This document shows, piece after piece, positions 14,769 to 19,937 of a stretch of DNA of 19,937 nt (positions within the stretch are counted from its first letter, which is position 1; every line of letters starts with the position of its first letter). Where the stretch lies: positions 1-19,937 of the forward strand of contig JAADDM010000282.1 of NCBI GenBank assembly GCA_013153955.1, given 5' to 3'. This DNA is from Gammaproteobacteria bacterium (GTDB taxonomy: Bacteria > Pseudomonadota > Gammaproteobacteria > Thiomicrospirales > Thiomicrospiraceae). The notes below the pieces were generated by a model. The model was not told where the DNA came from. It did not search any database and saw only the letters and a program-made list of their open reading frames with translations. Position numbers and translations under genes: made by a program.

Positions 14769-17700
14769 TGAAAAAAATAGAGCTTAAAAATGCAAATGAA
14801 CATAATTTAAAAAATGTATCAGTTGATTTCCCCCTCAACCAAATGATTTCAGTTTTTGGAGTAAGTGGCAGCGGTAAATCGAGTTTGATTTATGGTGTGA
14901 TTGCAAATGAATCGACACGGAGGGCAAAAATTGTACGAGGGGATGCATCTTGTTTAGATTATGCAATTCGTTCTGATTTTGAGTCTTTAAATAATTTACC
15001 TTTTTGCAAGACGCTTAAGCAGAGAGGGTTGCAGGTATCAGTAAGTTCAACGCTATCTACTGTAACGGGAATACATGAATTGTTGCGTGAAGAGTTTGTG
15101 CTTTACGGCGAGATAGTTGGTGAACGAAAAAATATTATTGAGCAGCCTAGCCTGGCAGATATTCAAGTTTTTTTAAAGCTGTTTCACAAACAGGAAAGGT
15201 TTCGTATTTTTGCTTGCTTGTGCTACGAAGAGAGCATTGAAGATGGCTCTTTATTATTTGAGCTATTAAAGGAGAATGAAATAACAGAGGTAATTGTTAT
15301 TTCTTCTCGAGATAACATCCAAAAAACTAAAAAAATATCGGTGATTAAAAATCTCAGCCGTCAGTTTGATTACACTATTCTAGTTCCAGTTGAGGACATG
15401 AAAGACATAGAAAGATTTTCATATTTGGCCAAACGCAGCTATTGGTGCCAAAGTGAACAGAATTTTTTTTATTTTGGAGAAGATTTTCCAGATTTAAAAA
15501 CAGGCAAGTTATATCAAAAGAAGTCGTCTCATTTATTAAGTTTTAATAGTATTCTCCCTAAGTCAGGAAAGTGTTCTTCATGTCATGGAAAAGGCACTAT
15601 TGAAACATTAGATATTACTGCTTTGATTGATGAGTGTAAGCCTCTATACCTTCCTTTTTTACGCTTAACAGATAATGGAAAGGGCTGTTATAAATACATC
15701 GGTCTATGTTTTGATGACATGCAGAGAGCCTTTATTAAGCAGGGGATTAAGCTCGAACAAACATTTTTAGACTTAACTGTTGAGCAGCAGACATTCGTTG
15801 TAGACATGGTTTACCCAAAAATAGAAAAACATAAAAAAAAACCATCTATTGGTCAGTTTTTATTGAGATCCGAGTGTCGTGATTGTGAAGGCACACGCTT
15901 AAATAAGAAAGCACGTGCAGTGGAGCTTTTCGGTTTGAGTTTGCCTGAGTATTTGGCATTGACAGTGTCTGATTTAATTTTATGTTTAAAAGATAAACCT
16001 TTAAAACATAAAAAAATAGTGCGGTTATTGAAAGCACTTGAGCAATCTACACTGGGTTATTTAGCTTTAGATAGAACAACGGATACCTTGAGTGGCGGAG
16101 AGCTACAGCGATTAAAGTTTTCACTGGCTTTAACGAATGATGATACAGGTTTATTGTATATTTTGGATGAGCCTTCTACAGGGTTGCATGCCTTCAATAA
16201 TTATCAGATGATTCCATTGATTAAAGCATTAAGAGATAAGGGTAATACAGTTTTAATCAGTGAGCATAATGCAGATTATATTAAAGCCAGTGATTATTCT
16301 GTTGAAATGGGGCCAAAAGCAGGAAAAGGAGGAGGGCGCGTTATACGCCAGAGTAATGATGTTCTTCTGGAAGATTCAAGGTTTGAGCGTGTTAAGAAAA
16401 TTGTTAATCAAAAAGACAGTATCTCTTTACAGGGTGTCAATTTCAACAATATTATAAATGAAAACTTTATCATTCCTAAGCATTGTTTAGTGGTCGTGAG
16501 TGGCGTTAGCGGTAGCGGTAAATCTTCTTTAGTTCATGATGTATTAGTTCCCGTGGTTAAGCAACATCTAGAAAGTAATCAGTTTTCATCTCGTTTGGTT
16601 AGCTCTGTGGGAGGACTCAACAGCATTGAGGGTGTAGTAGAGCTGACTCAGTCACAGATAGGTCTTAATTCCCGCTCAATAGTGGCAACTTACTTAGGTA
16701 TTTTTGATCACATAAGGGGGTTGTATGCAGGCTTGGCAGACGCCAAAATATTTGGGTTAGATAAACGGCACTTTAGTTTTAATAATGCTTTAGGGGCGTG
16801 TGATATATGTGCTGGTCTGGGTGTTAATAATGAACAGGTATGTTCAGGCTGTTTAGGGCATAGATTTAAGCCTGAAGTATTACACCCAAAATTTTTAGGT
16901 AAAAATATTGATGGTTTTTTAAATACTGATATTGAGTCCATTTTGGAAGGAATACAGGATGACTTGTTATTAGATGCTTTTAAGGTTTTAAACGAATTGG
17001 GGCTGTCGCATTTAAGCTTAGGCAGGACAACACCTTCTTTGAGTGGTGGAGAATCTCAGCGTTTGAAACTTGCAAAAGTATTGATTAAAAATAAAATTAA
17101 ATTAAAAAAAGGAAATTATTTATTTGTATTGGATGAACCGACTAAGGGGTTATCAGGCTCAGATATAGAAAAACTATATAAATTGATTGATGATCTGCTG
17201 TTAAAAAAACATTCAGTTGTGGTGATTGAGCATCATTTAGGGATGATTGGTAATGCTGATTTTGTGATTGATATGGGTTTAGGAAGCGGCTTAAATGGAG
17301 GGGTAAACCTATATAGTGGCTCTGTCCTAGGCTTATTAAACCATCCCAAATCATTAACTGCTCAAGCATTGCGAGGCGGCTTTGATATGCCGAGAAGAAG
17401 GGCGTGTTTCGTAGAAAATAGTGAAATAACAGTGCCGATAAAAATAAATAATGTAAAAAAAACAAAGGCAAGTTGCCACCCTTTTTATTTGAATGACGAA
17501 CATTTTGCGATTGAAAAAAAGTTTTTTAATGCGTTTTCAGTGAATGTTGAGGGAGTTGGTTTTTTTAGAACGGAAAAGGATTTAATAGCATTTTGTGCAA
17601 CCTTAGAAATTGAAGAGTGTTACTTTAATCCCTATGTGACAGATCTTTTTAAGTATAAAATCGTGCCAAAAAGTATCAAAAAGTCCTCTCTTAAGCAGTT

Positions 17701-18397
17701 AAAGAAATTAGGGTTTGATGTGAAGAAAGCTGAATCAGAGTTTTCTGAATGGGACTGTCGAGTTAAAGCCGATGATGTTTTAACAGCTTACCGCTTTGGT
17801 CGAGGCTGGGTAACACTTAAAACAAAGAGTGGAGTAGTTGAATTAAGTACGCGTTTAGTCTCCTTAGAGAGTAAGGTGATTGGTTCAGCTGAAATAAATT
17901 TGCAAACGTTTAATCTTTATATGAACAGTTGCCAGTATTGCAATTATGAAGGGCAGATTGCGATTTATGCGAATGATTTAATCATTGCTAAACAGGATCT
18001 TAGTGTTTTGGACAAAGGGTTTTTCCGTTCTAATATTGCTCTAAAGTTAAAGTCAGTTATTACAAAGTTTTCTAATGAGGGTTTGTTTGATTTTTCAAAG
18101 CCATACAGCACACTATTGAAAGAAGAAAAAGCTATATTTTGGTTTGGTTTTGAAGCACACCGTTTTTTAAAGCCTAAAGGACGGGCACATGTAAAGAGCG
18201 ATTACCTAGTTTGGAAAGGGCTTTATCATTACATTTATGAGGCGCTAGACAAAATAGAGTGTGCAGAAAGTATTAAATCTTCGAAAAAAATAGTCGAATG
18301 TCCTTTTTGCGAAGGAAAAATAGGGGCCAAAGAGCTAGGGTATTATTATGTGAATGGTAGGTCTTGGTTGCAAAAAATATCAGCCGGTCGAGTATGA
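14768..18397 (+). CDS. UvrA-like ABC ATPase with long C-terminal extension
   Basis: At 1209 residues this exceeds ordinary UvrA (about 940). Both nucleotide-binding halves are intact: Walker A GVSGSGKSS at 31-39 and 579-587, signatures LSGGELQRL (441-449) and LSGGESQRL (758-766), and Walker B LLYILDEPSTGLH (462-474) and LFVLDEPTKGL (785-795). Zinc-type cysteines include C269/C272 (the usual second pair is not evident), C370/C373 in CEGTRL, and C678/C681/C692/C695. The stretch corresponding to the UvrB-binding region (about 118-255) is very divergent. After about 875 comes a roughly 330-residue extension that I do not recognise, with extra pairs C1055/C1058 and C1178/C1181. UvrA relatives outside repair, such as DrrC, give self-resistance to DNA-binding antibiotics. 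This is probably a specialised paralogue, last in the coupled operon. Confidence 0.88.
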   Translation: MKKIELKNANEHNLKNVSVDFPLNQMISVFGVSGSGKSSLIYGVIANESTRRAKIVRGDASCLDYAIRSDFESLNNLPFCKTLKQRGLQVSVSSTLSTVTGIHELLREEFVLYGEIVGERKNIIEQPSLADIQVFLKLFHKQERFRIFACLCYEESIEDGSLLFELLKENEITEVIVISSRDNIQKTKKISVIKNLSRQFDYTILVPVEDMKDIERFSYLAKRSYWCQSEQNFFYFGEDFPDLKTGKLYQKKSSHLLSFNSILPKSGKCSSCHGKGTIETLDITALIDECKPLYLPFLRLTDNGKGCYKYIGLCFDDMQRAFIKQGIKLEQTFLDLTVEQQTFVVDMVYPKIEKHKKKPSIGQFLLRSECRDCEGTRLNKKARAVELFGLSLPEYLALTVSDLILCLKDKPLKHKKIVRLLKALEQSTLGYLALDRTTDTLSGGELQRLKFSLALTNDDTGLLYILDEPSTGLHAFNNYQMIPLIKALRDKGNTVLISEHNADYIKASDYSVEMGPKAGKGGGRVIRQSNDVLLEDSRFERVKKIVNQKDSISLQGVNFNNIINENFIIPKHCLVVVSGVSGSGKSSLVHDVLVPVVKQHLESNQFSSRLVSSVGGLNSIEGVVELTQSQIGLNSRSIVATYLGIFDHIRGLYAGLADAKIFGLDKRHFSFNNALGACDICAGLGVNNEQVCSGCLGHRFKPEVLHPKFLGKNIDGFLNTDIESILEGIQDDLLLDAFKVLNELGLSHLSLGRTTPSLSGGESQRLKLAKVLIKNKIKLKKGNYLFVLDEPTKGLSGSDIEKLYKLIDDLLLKKHSVVVIEHHLGMIGNADFVIDMGLGSGLNGGVNLYSGSVLGLLNHPKSLTAQALRGGFDMPRRRACFVENSEITVPIKINNVKKTKASCHPFYLNDEHFAIEKKFFNAFSVNVEGVGFFRTEKDLIAFCATLEIEECYFNPYVTDLFKYKIVPKSIKKSSLKQLKKLGFDVKKAESEFSEWDCRVKADDVLTAYRFGRGWVTLKTKSGVVELSTRLVSLESKVIGSAEINLQTFNLYMNSCQYCNYEGQIAIYANDLIIAKQDLSVLDKGFFRSNIALKLKSVITKFSNEGLFDFSKPYSTLLKEEKAIFWFGFEAHRFLKPKGRAHVKSDYLVWKGLYHYIYEALDKIECAESIKSSKKIVECPFCEGKIGAKELGYYYVNGRSWLQKISAGRV

Positions 18398-18703
18398 AAC
18401 ACTGTTTATTGATGTATAAGAGAGCTTAAGTACTCTTCTATAAATAGGTTTGGTATGAGTTTTAGAGTGTATGAATAGAGTGCTTGATGATAGCCTCCTC
18501 ACCGAGAAAAGAAAACAGACCTAAATCAAAACGGTTTCTGTATCAAACTGTTCTTGTTGGGCTGTAAAATTAACAATACCAGAAACCGTGTTGATTATTT
18601 TGTCAAAATACAAGTTCTTGATAAGAAAACTATTAATGCCTGTATAATTTGAGTGATTAACGACGTTTGTCTATGAAATTATTGGATTTTATAGTCATAT
18701 TAG
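18398..18703. other. Gene-free stretch between the cassette and rpmH
   Basis: I see no credible coding region here and no convincing terminator after the UvrA-like gene; the nearest candidate is a weak AAGAG / CTCTT pairing around 18419-18438. There are no DnaA boxes, no tRNA and no recognisable transposon end. The only strong structure is the long imperfect inverted repeat at 18524-18596. The sequence becomes very AT-rich toward the rpmH promoter. Confidence 0.6.
18524..18596. repeat. 73-nt imperfect inverted repeat (hairpin) downstream of the cassette
   Basis: ACGGTTTCTG (18531-18540) pairs perfectly with CAGAAACCGT (18580-18589). The stem extends outward by six pairs across one mismatch (18524-18529 with 18591-18596) and inward by TAT/ATA across a bulge. 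A second small stem TTGTT/AACAA (18554-18558 with 18572-18576) lies inside. No clean T-run follows, so it is not a classical terminator. It could be an RNA-stabilising 3' structure, a cruciform site or the remnant of a small mobile element. Confidence 0.55.
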
Positions 18704-18732
18704 TTGTGTTTTTTGGGAAAACTCTATATAAT
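18704..18732 (+). promoter_or_regulatory. rpmH: rpmH promoter
   Basis: TTGTGT (18704-18709) and a perfect TATAAT (18727-18732) are separated by 17 bp, placing the transcription start near 18739, about 40 bp before rpmH. It probably drives rpmH-rnpA and possibly yidC. Confidence 0.75.
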
Positions 18733-18740
18733 CCCCGTTT

Positions 18741-18766
18741 TTCCGAATCTCGGAATCGAATTTTTT
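18741..18766 (+). promoter_or_regulatory. Leader hairpin followed by T-run ahead of rpmH
   Basis: TTCCGA (18741-18746) and TCGGAA (18750-18755) form a perfect 6-bp stem with a 3-nt loop. Five bases later comes a run of six T, ending just before the ribosome binding site. It begins at the predicted transcript 5' end. It may protect the 5' end or act as a weak attenuator; the gap between stem and T-run argues against strong termination. Confidence 0.4.
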
Positions 18767-18779
18767 AAGGAAGATTGAA

Positions 18780-18923
18780 ATGAAGCGTACATTCCAACCT
18801 AGCACAATTAAGCGTGCTCGTACTCACGGTTTCCGTGCTCGCATGGCGACAAAAAATGGTCGTAAAATCTTAGCCGCTCGTCGTGCTAAAGGTCGTAAGT
18901 ATTTAACTACAAGTGACCAATAG
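18780..18923 (+). CDS. rpmH: 50S ribosomal protein L34
   Basis: This 47-residue, highly basic protein is too short for a usual open-frame cutoff but unmistakable: it begins MKRTFQPSTIKRARTHGFRA and continues with GRKILAARRAKGR. L34 is a component of the large ribosomal subunit. AAGGAAGA (18767-18774) is an excellent ribosome binding site for the ATG at 18780. A strong promoter lies upstream and rnpA follows 49 bp later. A near-palindrome, AAGCGCACT / AGTGCACTT (18929-18937 with 18942-18950), occupies the rpmH-rnpA gap. Confidence 0.98.
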   Translation: MKRTFQPSTIKRARTHGFRARMATKNGRKILAARRAKGRKYLTTSDQ

Positions 18924-18972
18924 AACTTAAGCGCACTGTCTAGTGCACTTAATTCTAAATTCTGGTGAGTTC

Positions 18973-19401
18973 ATGAATTCTAATAACGAGTTATCAACTC
19001 ACTCAGAACCCTCTGCTTTACCCCCTATTTCTCAAAAACCAAACCTTGGTTTTCCAAAATCCTCTCGGATTCTCTCTCCCAACGATTTTAAACACGTCTT
19101 TGCAAAAGCTGAAAAATTTGGCAATCGCAACTGGACCTTTATTGTTCGCGCAAATGGACAAGAAGAACCTAGATTGGGTTTAGCCATCGCAAAAAAGCAA
19201 TTACACCGTGCTGTTTGGCGTAATCGCGTGAAAAGACTGGCAAGAGAAGCGTTTAGGTCACATAAGAAAGCGTTAAGTGGGTATGATATTGTGGTTTTAG
19301 GGCGTAAGGGTATGCAAGATATCGATAATGAGACGTTGCATAAGAGCTTTACACACTTAATTCGTAAAATTAAAAAGAGTGATCTTAAAGATCGCACTTA
19401 G
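18973..19401 (+). CDS. rnpA: Ribonuclease P protein component
   Basis: RnpA is the protein subunit that, with the RNA subunit, matures tRNA 5' ends. The family motif RNRVKRLAREAFR is present near residues 87-99, preceded by LGLAIAKKQLHRAVWRNR. The core starts at SSRILSPNDFKHVF, so this protein carries an N-terminal tail of about 30 polar residues that most homologues lack. The frame opens at a GTG at 18943, but the ATG at 18973 has GGTGAG close upstream and gives 142 residues; I prefer it. It lies directly after rpmH, as in most bacteria. Confidence 0.95.
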   Translation: MNSNNELSTHSEPSALPPISQKPNLGFPKSSRILSPNDFKHVFAKAEKFGNRNWTFIVRANGQEEPRLGLAIAKKQLHRAVWRNRVKRLAREAFRSHKKALSGYDIVVLGRKGMQDIDNETLHKSFTHLIRKIKKSDLKDRT

Positions 19402-19476
19402 TTTAGAGGTCGTTGCTCTTAGTTTTAGAGCAGCCGCTTTATGATAGATAGACGATAAATCGATAAGGTTTTCACA

Positions 19477-19937
19477 ATGAATATGAGATCGTTTTGGTGG
19501 TTGGCTTTAGCATTTACGCTAACCTGGATGTGGCTTGAATGGATGCAGTTTACCGCTCAAAAAGTGGAATCAACTGCAGCGGCAAGTGCGGCACAAGAAG
19601 TGCCTATTGCAAATAATACAACGCCGAGCATGTCTGCGGCGAGTACCGCAGTGGGTACGGATGTACCGGGTGCAAATGCGGGTAGTGTGGGTAATAGCGC
19701 CGTGCCAGTGGTTGCTAATGGCTTTTCTCAGGGTCAGCGTATCTCGGTTAAGACCGATACGTTAGACTTGGTGATTGATACGGTAGGGGGTGACATTCGT
19801 GTTGCAGACCTAGTGGAGTACGGTGCATCTGTAGACCACTCTCAAGCCTATCGACTCATGAGTGATTCTGGCCCATTGGTATATATCGCTCAAAACGGGA
19901 TTGCTACCCAAGCCAATGCAGCACTGCCTGCGCCGAC
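19477..19937 (+). CDS. yidC: Membrane protein insertase YidC, N-terminal part (cut by window edge)
   Basis: YidC inserts and folds inner-membrane proteins, alone or with SecYEG. The visible 153 residues have an N-terminal membrane helix (about 5-24, FWWLALAFTLTWMWLEW), a low-complexity Ala/Ser/Gly/Asn-rich linker (about 30-85) and the start of the large periplasmic P1 domain (RISVKTDTLDLVIDTVGGDI, then DLVEYG). The periplasmic domain is typical of Gram-negative YidC. The ATG at 19477 has AAGG about eight bases upstream. Only 75 bp separate it from rnpA, leaving no room for yidD. Confidence 0.93.
   Translation, partial: MNMRSFWWLALAFTLTWMWLEWMQFTAQKVESTAAASAAQEVPIANNTTPSMSAASTAVGTDVPGANAGSVGNSAVPVVANGFSQGQRISVKTDTLDLVIDTVGGDIRVADLVEYGASVDHSQAYRLMSDSGPLVYIAQNGIATQANAALPAP

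Noticed and set aside
17142..17471. A 109-codon open frame antisense to the UvrA-like gene.
   Set aside because: Shadow of the second nucleotide-binding domain; its hydrophobic look comes from the A-rich sense strand.
11407..18779. Searched the cassette flanks for direct repeats, transposon ends, tRNA attachment sites, integrase or CRISPR repeats.
   Set aside because: None was found by eye; the edge hairpin at 18524-18596 has no visible partner on the left side.
18398..18779. Possible second part of oriC between the cassette and rpmH, a usual origin site in some gammaproteobacteria.
   Set aside because: No TTATCCACA-type box was seen on either strand; the stretch is AT-rich but lacks initiator sites.
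19032..19397. A 121-codon open frame antisense to rnpA.
   Set aside because: It is wholly contained in rnpA, has no recognisable protein features and is a frame shadow of a conserved gene.

Overview
The window spans the replication-origin neighbourhood of a bacterial chromosome, most likely a gammaproteobacterium. The gene order gyrB / recF / dnaN / dnaA on the minus strand and rpmH / rnpA / yidC on the plus strand, together with the protein sequences, fits that class. A sulfur-oxidising Thiomicrospira/Hydrogenovibrio-type lineage is possible, but this is only an impression. Both ends are cut inside genes: gyrB at the left and yidC at the right.

Region 1 (1-5.7 kb, minus strand) is the replication block, read dnaA -> dnaN -> recF -> a small DUF4870-type membrane protein -> terminator, followed by a separately transcribed gyrB. 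dnaA probably starts at a TTG at 5441 behind a good ribosome binding site. Upstream of it lie two perfect and one near-perfect DnaA boxes (5558-5620) and a candidate promoter, which I read as oriC or part of it.

Region 2 (5.7-11.4 kb) holds ordinary accessory genes: a TauE/SafE-type anion exporter, a YqaA/DedA-type membrane protein, an unrecognised multi-spanning membrane protein, a metallo-beta-lactamase-fold hydrolase and a large methyl-accepting chemotaxis protein with several consecutive HAMP-like units.

Region 3 (11.5-18.4 kb, plus strand) is the unusual part: a visibly AT-rich five-gene cassette between the chemotaxis gene and rpmH. In order it encodes a 161-residue protein of the GRDP-like (DUF1399-type) family with a short Cys-containing C-terminal tail; a terminator-like hairpin; a TauD-like Fe(II)/2-oxoglutarate oxygenase; a class I SAM methyltransferase; a membrane-anchored pentapeptide-repeat protein; and a 1209-residue UvrA-like ATPase with a C-terminal extension of about 330 residues. 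The last four overlap end to end (ATGA, an 8-bp overlap, TAATG) and are almost certainly one translationally coupled operon. A promoter precedes the first gene. A small abundant first product, a leaky terminator, two tailoring-type enzymes and two protein families known for self-protection against DNA/gyrase-targeting agents together suggest a peptide or protein modification system with built-in immunity. This is inference; a defence or repair function is the main alternative.

Region 4 (18.4-19.9 kb) is the conserved rpmH-rnpA-yidC block with a strong promoter and a leader hairpin ahead of rpmH. A 73-nt imperfect inverted repeat sits in the gap between the cassette and rpmH. yidD, often found between rnpA and yidC, is absent.
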